From the NCBI GenBank assembly GCA_016706055.1, contig JADJKL010000008.1:62001-126000 (forward strand): 64,000 nucleotides of DNA, in the 5' to 3' direction. Of this stretch, positions 40,957-49,789 are shown piece after piece; the first letter of the stretch is position 1; every line of letters starts with the position of its first letter. The stretch is from Chitinophagaceae bacterium (GTDB lineage Bacteria > Bacteroidota > Bacteroidia > Chitinophagales > Chitinophagaceae). The translations under genes and the position numbers were made by a program. Below the pieces are notes generated by a model that did not search any database, was not told the origin of the DNA, and worked only from the letters and a program-made list of their open reading frames with translations.

Positions 40957-41637
40957 ATGAAAAACATTGTATTATTTATAACGGCTGTTTTTATTTCACT
41001 TGTCAGCATTGGTCAACAAGCAAAATGGGATAGTACTTACCGGCCCGGTAACTATGAGCAAAGGGTTGCTAACTTTCGCAGCTATCCTGATTCTAAAAAA
41101 GACATTATCTTCTTGGGCAACAGCATTACTGATTATGCAGAATGGAATGAGTTGTTGCAATTGCCTGAGGCGAGAAACCGTGGTATCTCCGGTGATATTA
41201 CATTTGGCGTACTGGAAAGACTGGATGAAGTTACCGAAGGTAAACCTGCAAAAATTTTCATTCTTATTGGTATCAATGACATTGCAAGAAATATCCCTGA
41301 TTCGGTGATACTGGATAATTATAAAAAAATAATCCAACGTATAAAGGTTGCTTCAAAGCGAACTAAAATTTATTTTAATACGCTGATTCCGGTCAATAAT
41401 ACATTTCCCGATAGAGCCCATTTTAATAAGGACGAACATATTGCTGCTGTCAATGCAGGATTGAAAAAGCTTTGTGATGCAGAAAAAATAACACTGATAG
41501 ATCTTTATCCGCATTACGAAGGGGAAGATAAAAAGCTAGATAAGTCAATGACCTACGATGGATTGCACCTTAATACAGAAGGGTATAAAAAATGGGCATT
41601 TATTCTTCAGGTTTATTTAAAAGAAAAATCAAATTAA
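40957..41637 (+). CDS. Secreted SGNH/GDSL-family hydrolase
   Basis: 226 aa. A signal peptide ends SIGQQ. Block I is IIFLGNSITD (Ser), block II NRGISGDIT (Gly), block III LIGINDIARN (Asn) and block V YDGLHLNTEGY (Asp, His). A lipase/acyl-esterase-type enzyme, start codon 3 bp after the phosphoesterase stop. It could deacylate lipid-derived glycerol compounds before or after import across the outer membrane. Confidence 0.9.
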   Translation: MKNIVLFITAVFISLVSIGQQAKWDSTYRPGNYEQRVANFRSYPDSKKDIIFLGNSITDYAEWNELLQLPEARNRGISGDITFGVLERLDEVTEGKPAKIFILIGINDIARNIPDSVILDNYKKIIQRIKVASKRTKIYFNTLIPVNNTFPDRAHFNKDEHIAAVNAGLKKLCDAEKITLIDLYPHYEGEDKKLDKSMTYDGLHLNTEGYKKWAFILQVYLKEKSN

Positions 41638-41650
41638 ATAGATTTAATAA

Positions 41651-41664
41651 GGGGCTGTAGCCCT
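41651..41664. repeat. Short palindrome GGGCTGTAGCCC before glpK
   Basis: A 5-bp-arm hairpin (GGGCT / AGCCC) with a 2-nt loop in the 79-bp gap between the SGNH hydrolase and glpK genes. Similar GGGCTnnAGCCC hairpins are frequent in Bacteroidota gaps. There is no T-run, so it is probably not a terminator. Confidence 0.4.
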
Positions 41665-41716
41665 GAATTTCAATCATAACATTTATATTTATTCTTTAAC
41701 TGCATAAAAGATTGCT

Positions 41717-43207
41717 ATGCCAGATTACATTTTGTCCCTCGATCAGGGAACCACAAGTTCAAGGGCTATTATTTTTGATAAGAAAGGAAGTATTGTTGCT
41801 ACGGCACAAAAAGAATTTACGCAAATTTTTCCGCAGCCTGGCTGGGTTGAGCATGATGCTAATGAAATATGGAGCACACAACTTGGCGTTGCTACAGAAG
41901 CGGTTTTGAAAGCTGGCTTAACCATTAAAGACATAGCTGCAATTGGTATTACGAATCAACGGGAAACAACTGTTGTATGGGACAGGCAAACGTCTCTTCC
42001 AATTTGTAATGCCATTGTGTGGCAGGATAGAAGAACTGCTGCTTATTGTGATCAGTTAAAAAAAGATGGACATGCTGCGATGATACAATCCAAAACAGGA
42101 CTTGTTACTGATGCGTACTTCTCGGGCACCAAAGTAAAATGGATTCTGGACAATGTAGAAGGAGCAAGAGATAAGGCACAGAAAGGCGAATTATGTTTTG
42201 GTACAATTGATAGCTGGTTACTTTGGAAGTTAACCAATGGGAAAGTACATGCTACCGATATGTCCAATGCATCAAGAACGTTGATGTATAATATTCATGA
42301 ACTAAAATGGGATACGGAGTTATTAGAGTTGTTTGGTATTCCAGAAAATATGTTGCCTGAAGTAAGATCAAGCAGTGAAGTGTACGGTCACACAGAAAAT
42401 ATTTTTACAGCTACACCTGTTCCTGTAAGCGGTATTGCAGGCGATCAGCAATCCGCTTTATTCGGACAAATGTGTACACAGCCTGGCATGGTGAAGAATA
42501 CATATGGCACTGGTTGTTTTATGTTGATGAATACAGGTACAAAACCAGTTCAATCAAAAAATAATTTGTTGACAACCATTGCATGGAAAGTAAATGGAGA
42601 AGTACAATATGCATTGGAAGGAAGTGTATTTATTGGTGGAGCAGTTGTGCAATGGTTAAGAGATGGATTAAAAATCATTCAAAACTCTGGTGATGTGGAA
42701 GCACTGGCTTCTAAAGTACAAGACAATGGAGGAGTATATCTTGTGCCTGCCTTCACTGGTCTGGGTGCTCCGTATTGGAATCAACATGCACAAGGAACTA
42801 TTCTTGGTATTACAAGAGGAACAACCGATGCACACATTGCAAGGGCAGCAATAGAAAGCATCGCTTTTCAATCAATGGATTTGATGAAATCAATGCAGGC
42901 AGATGCCGGATTACCGATTAAAGAAGTAAGAGTGGATGGCGGTGCAACAGTTAATAATCAGTTGATGCAATTTCAAAGCGATATTTTAGGGACTGATGTT
43001 ATACGACCGCAGGTAACAGAAACAACTGCACTCGGTGCTGCATACCTTGCGGGCCTTGCAGTAGGCTTTTGGAAAAGTATTGATGAGTTACAACAGTATT
43101 GGCAGAAGGATAAAACATTTTCACCTTCCATGAAAAAAGAAACAGTAGATGATTTACAAGCAAACTGGAAAAGAGCAGTGAAAGCTGCACAAGCATGGAC
43201 GGAATAA
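41717..43207 (+). CDS. glpK: Glycerol kinase
   Basis: 496 aa, the usual length. The N-terminal FGGY fold has LDQGTTSSRAIIFD and the substrate segment WVEHDANEIW. GITNQRETTVVW and the C-terminal GLGAPYWNQHAQGTILGITR are family signatures. It makes glycerol-3-phosphate from glycerol and ATP. It sits upstream of glpF and downstream of the surface-uptake genes. Confidence 0.96.
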   Translation: MPDYILSLDQGTTSSRAIIFDKKGSIVATAQKEFTQIFPQPGWVEHDANEIWSTQLGVATEAVLKAGLTIKDIAAIGITNQRETTVVWDRQTSLPICNAIVWQDRRTAAYCDQLKKDGHAAMIQSKTGLVTDAYFSGTKVKWILDNVEGARDKAQKGELCFGTIDSWLLWKLTNGKVHATDMSNASRTLMYNIHELKWDTELLELFGIPENMLPEVRSSSEVYGHTENIFTATPVPVSGIAGDQQSALFGQMCTQPGMVKNTYGTGCFMLMNTGTKPVQSKNNLLTTIAWKVNGEVQYALEGSVFIGGAVVQWLRDGLKIIQNSGDVEALASKVQDNGGVYLVPAFTGLGAPYWNQHAQGTILGITRGTTDAHIARAAIESIAFQSMDLMKSMQADAGLPIKEVRVDGGATVNNQLMQFQSDILGTDVIRPQVTETTALGAAYLAGLAVGFWKSIDELQQYWQKDKTFSPSMKKETVDDLQANWKRAVKAAQAWTE

Positions 43208-43274
43208 AACTATTAGTTCTCATTTTTTTGATAAAGACTCTTTAAGTATTAATAAAAAACAAAACCAACTTAAC

Positions 43275-43995
43275 ATGACTCCTTCACCTTTTCTTGGCGA
43301 ATTTGCTGGCACCGCATTGCTTATTATTATGGGCGGTGGTGTAGTTGCAAACGTTGTGCTTAACAAAACAAAAGGAAATAACAGCGGATGGATTGTCATT
43401 ACATTCGGATGGGCTATGGCTGTGTTCTTAGGAGTGTATGCTTCCACAGCAATGGGTAGTGGTGGACATCTGAATCCTGCTGTTACTATTGCGATGTATT
43501 GTTTTAACGATGAGTTTGAAAAAGCCTTACTGCCAACCTATCTCGGTGCACAGTTTGCCGGAGCATTTGTTGGTGCTTTAGTTTGTATGGGTTTGTTACA
43601 AACCACATTTTGATGAAACAACTGATCAAGGTTTGAAGTTGGCAGTATTTTCAACAGGGCCTGCCATTCGCAAACCATTTTATAATTTCTTAACAGAGAT
43701 GATTGGTACGTTTATATTGGTATTTGGCGCATTAAATATGTCACCATCTGAATCATCTCTTGGAACATTAAATGCACTTCCTGTAAGTTTATTAGTATTA
43801 GGTATTGGTCTTTCATTAGGCGGTCCTACAGGTTATGCTATCAATCCTGCAAGAGATCTTGGACCTCGAATTGCACATTTTATTTTGCCAATGAAAAATA
43901 AAGGCAGCAGCGATTGGAGTTATAGCTGGGTGCCAATACTAGGTCCGATTGTTGGAGGTCTTTTAGCAGCACTTTTATTTTATAATGTGATATAA
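43275..43995 (+). CDS. glpF: Glycerol facilitator/aquaporin, one frameshift
   Basis: About 239 residues. Both NPA boxes are visible: GGHLNPAVTIAMY in the first half and YAINPARDLGPR in the second, with six helices. The aspartate after the second NPA (NPARD) marks glycerol-permeable members. The frame breaks at GGG 43589-43591. Removing one G gives MVCYKPHFDETTDQGLKLAVF. Confidence 0.93.
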
Positions 43996-44014
43996 GAAGA
44001 AAAGAGATTTTATT

Positions 44015-44048
44015 AGCAGCCTGCAACTTAGTTGCAGGCTGCTTTTTT
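44015..44048. terminator. Strong terminator at the end of the glycerol locus
   Basis: A perfect 13-bp stem AGCAGCCTGCAAC / GTTGCAGGCTGCT with a 3-nt loop, then six T. It lies 20 bp after the glpF stop and also faces the convergent gene at 44069. Confidence 0.9.
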
Positions 44049-44068
44049 CCAAATTCAAATTTTTTAAT

Positions 44069-44563
44069 TTAAATGCCGTAACCACCAGTAGCTAATAAAA
44101 CCCCCAAAATGCCAATCCAAATGGCAAAACCAATCCAGGCCCATTTTACACGGTTTCTTTTTTGATCATCGTTAATTAAATAAGTAATCAAGACGCCAAT
44201 CAAGCCTAATAAAAATCCAAGAAAAAATCCGCCCGCCTGAAATCCTTCACCATCACCTCTTTTTTTCAATACTTTCTCAATCCTTTTTGAATTAAATGAT
44301 CCGTCATAATTGATATTGTCTCTTAATTTTCTTTGAGCATTTTTAATTGCTATTCTGTCAAAAAATTCAATTTTTTCCCCCGTAAGTTCCTGAAAATCTT
44401 TTATTTGAATTGTGGAAAGATCGAGAAGCGATATCATTTTGCCCGTCTTTCCGACTGGTAAAAAGATTTCAGAAGCTTTCAGTGGTGGTTTTGTAGCTAA
44501 TGTTGTAGCAAATGAACTTATAATAACTAATAAGCACATTAGTAACATGGAAAGTTTACGCAT
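44069..44563 (-). CDS. Hypothetical membrane protein with signal peptide
   Basis: 165 aa from the ATG at 44563; an upstream start (44665) would overlap the aminotransferase stop and lacks a signal shape. A signal peptide (1-25) is followed by a charged middle (EFFDRIAIKNAQRKLRD). Two C-terminal transmembrane helices carry a glycine-rich AGGFFLGFLLGLIGVLI. A typical small Bacteroidota envelope protein without known role. Confidence 0.65.
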   Translation of the reverse strand: MRKLSMLLMCLLVIISSFATTLATKPPLKASEIFLPVGKTGKMISLLDLSTIQIKDFQELTGEKIEFFDRIAIKNAQRKLRDNINYDGSFNSKRIEKVLKKRGDGEGFQAGGFFLGFLLGLIGVLITYLINDDQKRNRVKWAWIGFAIWIGILGVLLATGGYGI

Positions 44564-44630
44564 AAAAGTTAGTTTTAGGTTTTGAAATGATACAGTAAAA
44601 TATGCTTTTTTTCGAAAATGCGAAAGAAAT

Positions 44631-45875
44631 TTAATTAATTGAACAGCTTGTAATAATGACTTCACAAGCCCTCTTTATTTGTTCTTCAGAAATAATCAAT
44701 GGAGGAGAAATTCGTAAACAATTCGAAGCAAATAAAAACCAATCGGTTAATACACCTTCCGTTATGCAAGCATCAATCACTTTTTTATTTGTTTCATAAG
44801 AATCAAATTCAACAGCCATCCACAAACCGAAAGAACGAACTGCTTTTATTTTTGGATGAACAAGTAATGATAAAAACAATTCTTCTTTTGCTTTTACGGT
44901 GTCGATCCAGGTAACCGGAACTCCGTTCCGGTCATCGTCGGACTGAACAGAGTTCAGTCTTTCCCGAACGGAGTTCCGTCCTCCTAATGCTTTCATCGCT
45001 GCCATACCAGCAGCACAACTTACCGGATGTCCACCAAAAGTGGTGATATGTCCAAGCACAGGATTATCAGTAAATGTATCCATCAATTTTTTATCAGCAA
45101 TAAAAGCACCGAGCGGCATACCGCCTCCTAATGCTTTACCCAATAATAAAATATCTGGCACAATATTAAAATGTTCAAACCCCCAGAGTTTACCAGTTCT
45201 TCCAAAGCCTGCTTGTATTTCATCAAGTATTAAGAATGTACAGGTGTCATCACATTTTTTTCGCAATGCCAGCATCCATTCTTTAGTTGGTACAATAATG
45301 CCTGCCTCTGCCTGAATGGTTTCAGCAATTACACAAGCTGTTTGATTGGTTATAAAATCTAATGATTCAAAAGAATTGTATTCAAGATGCAACACATCAG
45401 GCAGCAAAGGACGAAATGCATTCCGCCAATATTCATCACCCATTACACTTAATGCACCTTGTGTGGAACCATGGTAAGATTTATTGAAGGAAATTATTTG
45501 TGAGCGGTTCGTAATTCTTTTTGCCAATTTCATTGCTCCTTCTACAGCTTCAGCACCAGAGTTTGTAAAATAAACGCTGTTGAGAGATGTAGGCAAATTA
45601 TCAGATAACAGTTTTGCATACTGTACATGCGGCGCTTCTACAAATTCTCCATACACCATGATGTGTAGGTAAGCATCCAATTGTTTTTGAATCGCTTCTA
45701 TAACTTTTGGATGTCGGTGCCCAACATTAGCAACACTGATGCCGCCAATCAAATCAATATATTCTTTGCCGTTAACGTCGTATAAAGTGCAGCAATCAGC
45801 TTTTACAATTTCCAATGCAAGCGGTGCTGTTGATGTTTGCGCTATATGACGAAGAAATAATTCCCGTTGATTCAT
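44631..45875 (-). CDS. Class III (acetylornithine/ornithine-type) PLP aminotransferase with in-frame palindromic insertion
   Basis: 414 aa. PLP-fold motifs are VYFTNSGAEAVEGAMKLA, the Asp motif ILDEIQAGFGRTGKLWGF and the lysine region LLGKALGGGMPLGAF, followed by TTFGGHPVSCAAGMAAMKAL. The next about 24 residues (GGRNSVRERLN through PVTWID) do not fit the family. They are encoded by three palindromes (44914-44981), and homology resumes at TVKAKEELFLSLL. The insertion keeps the frame and lies in what is normally a loop. The substrate is uncertain: acetylornithine, 4-aminobutyrate or another omega-amino acid. Confidence 0.88.
   Translation of the reverse strand: MNQRELFLRHIAQTSTAPLALEIVKADCCTLYDVNGKEYIDLIGGISVANVGHRHPKVIEAIQKQLDAYLHIMVYGEFVEAPHVQYAKLLSDNLPTSLNSVYFTNSGAEAVEGAMKLAKRITNRSQIISFNKSYHGSTQGALSVMGDEYWRNAFRPLLPDVLHLEYNSFESLDFITNQTACVIAETIQAEAGIIVPTKEWMLALRKKCDDTCTFLILDEIQAGFGRTGKLWGFEHFNIVPDILLLGKALGGGMPLGAFIADKKLMDTFTDNPVLGHITTFGGHPVSCAAGMAAMKALGGRNSVRERLNSVQSDDDRNGVPVTWIDTVKAKEELFLSLLVHPKIKAVRSFGLWMAVEFDSYETNKKVIDACITEGVLTDWFLFASNCLRISPPLIISEEQIKRACEVIITSCSIN
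44914..44981. repeat. In-frame cluster of three palindromes inside the aminotransferase gene
   Basis: Three hairpins with 8-, 8- and about 5-bp arms, each built on GAAC-N3-GTTC: ACCGGAAC-TCC-GTTCCGGT (914-932 of kb 44), GACTGAAC-AGA-GTTCAGTC (941-959) and CGAAC-GGA-GTTCC (965-977). The first and third are inverted copies of each other. The translated units read RNSV, LNSV and RNGV. Confidence 0.8.
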
Positions 45876-45911
45876 ACGGCAAATATCGTTTATCCTTTCA
45901 GAAGCAAAAAT

Positions 45912-46967
45912 TTACTGCGGTTTACTAAAGCGGGGATCTTGTATAAAATTGGAATCGGTTAATGCTCTTAGAAATACTAACAGATTGTCGGATTGAGCAT
46001 TGGTTAATGTAATTCCGTTTGTTAGCAATGGATCAAGCGTTGGTCCGGCTTGCACATTCGTTCTATAATGTGTAATGCATTGTTGCAGTGTACCAAAACG
46101 GCCATCATGCATATAGTTGGAAGAAATATAAGTGTTACGTAGTGTAGGCACTTTAAATTTTAAAGAATCTTCTCTAAGGCCGGTAACTCTCATTCTGCCA
46201 AAATCTTCTAAATGATGATCTATTGGCAAACCAATATTGCGATAGCTGTAATCTGTAAACAAAGGTTCAGGATGACAGGTGGCACAATTGGCTTTAAATA
46301 TCTGGTAACCGCTTTCTTCCTGAGCAGTAAATGTGGCTGTGCCTTTTTTATACCGATCATATTTTGAATTGGCAGAAACAAGTGAGCCTGTAAACTGCGA
46401 CAAAGCTTTTATAATATATATCGGATGAATAGCAGAAGTATTAAAAACCTTTTTGAAAAGTGCCTGGTATTCCTTGTCGTCTTTAATTTTATTTTTTATG
46501 CCTTCAAATGTTTCCCCCATTTCTATATGCCCGAGAATTGGCTGAATGGCTTCTTCCTGTAACGAAGTAAATGCTCCGTCCCAATGAAAACTGGTGCTCC
46601 AGTTAAGATTAAAAAGTACTGGTGCATTCCGATCAGTATGCGAACTGAATACTCCATGGCTTCGATCATGTTGAAAAGTACCAAATCCAGCTCTTTGTTC
46701 ATGGCAAGAACCGCAAGAGACTTGATTGTCGGCAGAAAGCCTTGCATCATAAAATAGTTTTCGTCCCAGTTCCACACCTTCTTTACTTAAGGGGTTATCT
46801 TCAAAATTGTAAACTGGCTGCGGAAAACCGTCAGGTATTTCCTGTTGGAGAAACTGGATGCCTGTTATATTAATTTCTTTCTTGCAAGAAGAAATTATAT
46901 AAGAAATCAGAATAGTACCAAAAAACAGGACCGTTATTGTGAGTAAACTTTTTCGCACAGTTTTCAA
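45912..46967 (-). CDS. Di-haem cytochrome c peroxidase family lipoprotein
   Basis: 351 aa, TTG start at 46967. The lipobox is YIISSCKKE. Two c-type haem sites are present: CGSCHEQ (about residue 85) and CATCHPE (about 230), with the CCP/MauG pattern FHWDGAFTSL and LRNTYISSNYMHDGRF. It reduces hydrogen peroxide in the periplasm using cytochrome electrons, or does a related MauG-type oxidation. Confidence 0.9.
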   Translation of the reverse strand: MKTVRKSLLTITVLFFGTILISYIISSCKKEINITGIQFLQQEIPDGFPQPVYNFEDNPLSKEGVELGRKLFYDARLSADNQVSCGSCHEQRAGFGTFQHDRSHGVFSSHTDRNAPVLFNLNWSTSFHWDGAFTSLQEEAIQPILGHIEMGETFEGIKNKIKDDKEYQALFKKVFNTSAIHPIYIIKALSQFTGSLVSANSKYDRYKKGTATFTAQEESGYQIFKANCATCHPEPLFTDYSYRNIGLPIDHHLEDFGRMRVTGLREDSLKFKVPTLRNTYISSNYMHDGRFGTLQQCITHYRTNVQAGPTLDPLLTNGITLTNAQSDNLLVFLRALTDSNFIQDPRFSKPQ

Positions 46968-47006
46968 TTGAGTATCTAAATATACAATTTTTATGAGGGA
47001 ATGTTT

Positions 47007-47411
47007 TTAGTAATTACCCGGCTTTATTTTTTGCCGGCCTGATTTTATTTCGGCATTTCTTTTTTTCCAATCTAACCGCTTCTCTTTTACACCTTTGCTT
47101 GCTTTGGTGGCAATGCGGGGTTTTTTCTTTTCCAGTGCTTTTTTAATCAGCTCATTTATTTTAATAACAGCATCTTTTTTATTGGAAAGCTGCGTCCGGT
47201 GAGTTTGTGACTTTACTTGTAAAAAACCTTCAGCATTAATTCTGTTGCTGAGTTTCTCTTTCAGTTGTTCTTTTTGTGCCGATGTAAACAACGCAGATTT
47301 TTCAACATGAAATGAAGCGATTACGGCAGTTTCTACTTTATTCACATTTTGCCCGCCTTTGCCGCCACTTCTTGTAGTTTGAAATTCTATTTCTTTATTT
47401 ACATCAATCAT
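47007..47411 (-). CDS. arfB: Alternative ribosome-rescue factor ArfB (class I release-factor-like hydrolase)
   Basis: 134 aa. The catalytic loop is RSGGKGGQNVNKVET (GGQ). The C-terminal tail is strongly basic (KKPRIATKASKGVKEKRLD), as needed to probe the empty mRNA channel of stalled ribosomes. It lacks codon-reading domains. Divergent from dtd with 38 bp between the starts. Confidence 0.92.
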   Translation of the reverse strand: MIDVNKEIEFQTTRSGGKGGQNVNKVETAVIASFHVEKSALFTSAQKEQLKEKLSNRINAEGFLQVKSQTHRTQLSNKKDAVIKINELIKKALEKKKPRIATKASKGVKEKRLDWKKRNAEIKSGRQKIKPGNY

Positions 47412-47449
47412 TTTTCAGCTATTACATTTGTAAAACAAAATTACGAACA

Positions 47450-47902
47450 ATGAGGGCAGTTATTCAAAGAGTTAGTAAAGCAAGTGTAAAAGTAGATGAC
47501 CAGTTCACTGCTCAGATTGGACAAGGGTTGCTTGTTTTTTTAGGAATTGAAGATGCAGATACCAAGGAAGATATAAAGTGGTTAAGCAGTAAGATAATCA
47601 ATCTGCGGATTTTTAATGATGCAGAAGGAGTGATGAACGAGTCTGTTTTAGATAAGAAAGGCGAAATAATATTAGTAAGCCAGTTCACCTTACATGCCTC
47701 TACAAAAAAAGGGAATAGACCTTCTTATATTAAAGCAAGCAAACCAGCTATTGCAATTCCTTTATATGAGGAAATGATAAAACAGTTGTCTGCAGATTTG
47801 GGTAAGCCAATTGGCGCAGGTATTTTTGGGGCCGATATGAAAGTGGATTTATTAAATGACGGACCTGTAACAGTAGTGATTGATACGAAGAACAAAGAAT
47901 AA
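47450..47902 (+). CDS. dtd: D-aminoacyl-tRNA deacylase
   Basis: 150 aa, the standard length. It starts MRAVIQRVSKASVKVD and has the two signature loops SQFTLHAST and NDGPVTVVIDT, the latter containing the Gly-Pro-like cross-subunit element. It removes D-amino acids from mischarged tRNA. Confidence 0.95.
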   Translation: MRAVIQRVSKASVKVDDQFTAQIGQGLLVFLGIEDADTKEDIKWLSSKIINLRIFNDAEGVMNESVLDKKGEIILVSQFTLHASTKKGNRPSYIKASKPAIAIPLYEEMIKQLSADLGKPIGAGIFGADMKVDLLNDGPVTVVIDTKNKE

Positions 47903-47909
47903 TTTATAT

Positions 47910-48233
47910 TTATTGAACCCCAATTTTCTCCGTATAAACCTTTCCACCCACCAAGCCAATCATCAGATAAAATGCTTTTTGATTTACAGGAATAGTAAAT
48001 GAGTAAGAGCTTTTGTTAATTTCTTTTTGCTCCACTACACGGTTGCCACCAGTGGTCCACAGCATAACATGATTAATATCCTTTGAACTCTTAATAGTGA
48101 TCTGTTTGCCAGACGTAAGCACTTTATATGGCTTTGCTTCCTGCTTCTCAGGTTGAGCCTGAGATACAAAAAATAAAAGTGACAGGGTTGCGACGGCCAC
48201 AAGCCGGCGGATTGATTGCTGCATAGAATACAT
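47910..48233 (-). CDS. Small secreted protein, T9SS-tail-like
   Basis: 107 aa. A signal peptide ends FFVSQAQP. The remaining 78 residues resemble an isolated beta-sandwich with SKDINHVMLWTTGGNRV and NQKAFYLMIGLVGGKVYTEKI, patterns seen in type IX C-terminal sorting domains. It may be a free-standing sorting-domain-like protein; that is inference. Convergent with dtd, 7 bp apart. Confidence 0.6.
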   Translation of the reverse strand: MYSMQQSIRRLVAVATLSLLFFVSQAQPEKQEAKPYKVLTSGKQITIKSSKDINHVMLWTTGGNRVVEQKEINKSSYSFTIPVNQKAFYLMIGLVGGKVYTEKIGVQ

Positions 48234-48337
48234 TAATCTTTTAAAGGAATTGGTTTCGAACAGTCTTCAGAAGGGTAGGGGCGTCTTTAACGACAATAAT
48301 CATGCTATATTGCAATACATACTCTAAAATTTTTGTT

Positions 48338-48667
48338 ATGACTATTCAACAAGCACAACAAGATGTTGATGATTGGATAAAGACCACAGGTGTCCGCTAT
48401 TTCAGCGAACTGACCAATATGGCAATTCTTACAGAAGAAGTTGGCGAATTAGCGAGGATAATGGCCCGAAAATATGGTGATCAGTCATTTAAGGAATCTG
48501 ATAAAGATAGGGACATGGCCGATGAAATGGCAGATGTGCTTTGGGTGTTGATGTGTCTTGCCAATCAAACTGGTGTTGATCTCACGAATGCATTGCAAAA
48601 AAATTTTGAAAAGAAGAATATTCGGGATGCAGAAAGGCATCAGAATAATGATAAACTAAAAGGATAA
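48338..48667 (+). CDS. MazG-like nucleotide pyrophosphohydrolase
   Basis: 109 aa from the ATG at 48338; an earlier ATG at 48302 lacks homology. The all-alpha NTP-PPase motif is AILTEEVGELARIMAR with DMADEMADVLWVLM, giving the EExxE and ExxD metal ligands. It probably hydrolyses house-cleaning (d)NTPs. Confidence 0.9.
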   Translation: MTIQQAQQDVDDWIKTTGVRYFSELTNMAILTEEVGELARIMARKYGDQSFKESDKDRDMADEMADVLWVLMCLANQTGVDLTNALQKNFEKKNIRDAERHQNNDKLKG

Positions 48668-48704
48668 AGCTGTTTGGCATAGTTTTTTACTAATTATAGA
48701 TGTT

Positions 48705-49682
48705 ATGACAGTAAAAAATGCATGGAAAATAACAAGACTTTCTTTCTCAGAATTTTTCTCCCGTAATATTCTTAAGCTTAGCGGTTCGCTGGCTTTTTTC
48801 ACCATTTTTTCATTACCGGGCTTACTGATAATTATAATATGGATAAGCGATTTATTTTATGGTCGTGATGTAGTAGAAGGTTCTGTATATAGTCAGATAG
48901 AAAGTTTTGTGGGTCATACTGCGGCATTAGATATACAGGCAACAATCCGTAATGCCACTACTTCTACAGGTGGCAATTTTGCCACTATCGTTGGATTAAT
49001 TGCATTAACGTTTGGCGCCACCAGTGTATTTAATGAAATTCAGGATTCCATTAATAATATCTGGCGGTTGAAAACGAAACCAAAGAAAGGCTTTGGTATA
49101 TTGAAACTGCTGTTTGACAGGTTACTCTCATTTTCCATGATTATTACATTAGGCTTCATTTTATTGGTGTCGCTTGTAATCAATGGCGGTATGGATTTTT
49201 TACTGGATAACCTGATGGTAAAATATCCTCAGCTTACAGTTGTATTGGTCTATGTTCTCAATATTGTTATCTCCTATTTTATTACAGCTTTTATCTTCGC
49301 AGCGATATTTAAAGTGCTGCCTGATGCAAAAATTCGGTGGCGGCATGTCTGGATCGGGGCTTTTGTAACGGCTTTTTTATTTATGCTTGGAAGATTCCTT
49401 ATCAGCTATTATCTCGGACATAACAGGATGACTTCGGCTTATGGAGCTGCAGGCTCTATCATTGTAATATTGATGTGGGTATATTATTCCTCTATGATAT
49501 TATATTTTGGTGCTGCATTTACTCATGTATATGTAAAATTCAAAGGGCAACGGATCTATCCTAATAGTTATGCAGTCTGGGTGCAGCAGATTGAAGTGGA
49601 ATCTGAAAAAGCTATGAAACAGGAACCGGAAGAAACTGTGGTGATTGAAGTGCCTGAAAAAAGAGAAGAAAGCTCTTCATAA
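48705..49682 (+). CDS. YihY/virulence factor BrkB family membrane protein
   Basis: 325 aa. Six transmembrane helices. LSGSLAFFTIFSLPGLLIII, FGATSVFNEIQDSINNIW and AYGAAGSIIVILMWVYYSS are diagnostic of the family once misassigned as RNase BN. The C-terminus is charged (EEPEETVVIEVPEKREE-like) and cytoplasmic. Transport role unproven. Confidence 0.92.
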   Translation: MTVKNAWKITRLSFSEFFSRNILKLSGSLAFFTIFSLPGLLIIIIWISDLFYGRDVVEGSVYSQIESFVGHTAALDIQATIRNATTSTGGNFATIVGLIALTFGATSVFNEIQDSINNIWRLKTKPKKGFGILKLLFDRLLSFSMIITLGFILLVSLVINGGMDFLLDNLMVKYPQLTVVLVYVLNIVISYFITAFIFAAIFKVLPDAKIRWRHVWIGAFVTAFLFMLGRFLISYYLGHNRMTSAYGAAGSIIVILMWVYYSSMILYFGAAFTHVYVKFKGQRIYPNSYAVWVQQIEVESEKAMKQEPEETVVIEVPEKREESSS

Positions 49683-49716
49683 GATTTTTACAGATGAAAA
49701 TAATCCTCATTTGACT

Positions 49717-49724
49717 TACTTTTG
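49717..49724 (+). promoter_or_regulatory. -7 promoter element for glyS
   Basis: TACTTTTG fits TAnnTTTG, 66 bp before the glyS ATG, which leaves a leader of about 60 nt. Confidence 0.4.
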
Positions 49725-49789
49725 CCGCCTACTTGTATTACCTAGCTAATTTTAAGTGGCTTTGAAAATAATATAAGTTGCGAAGTAAT

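Noticed and set aside
44563..44665. Longer start (44665) for the 44069 membrane protein
   Set aside because: It would overlap the aminotransferase stop and put a basic, non-signal stretch before a clear signal peptide.
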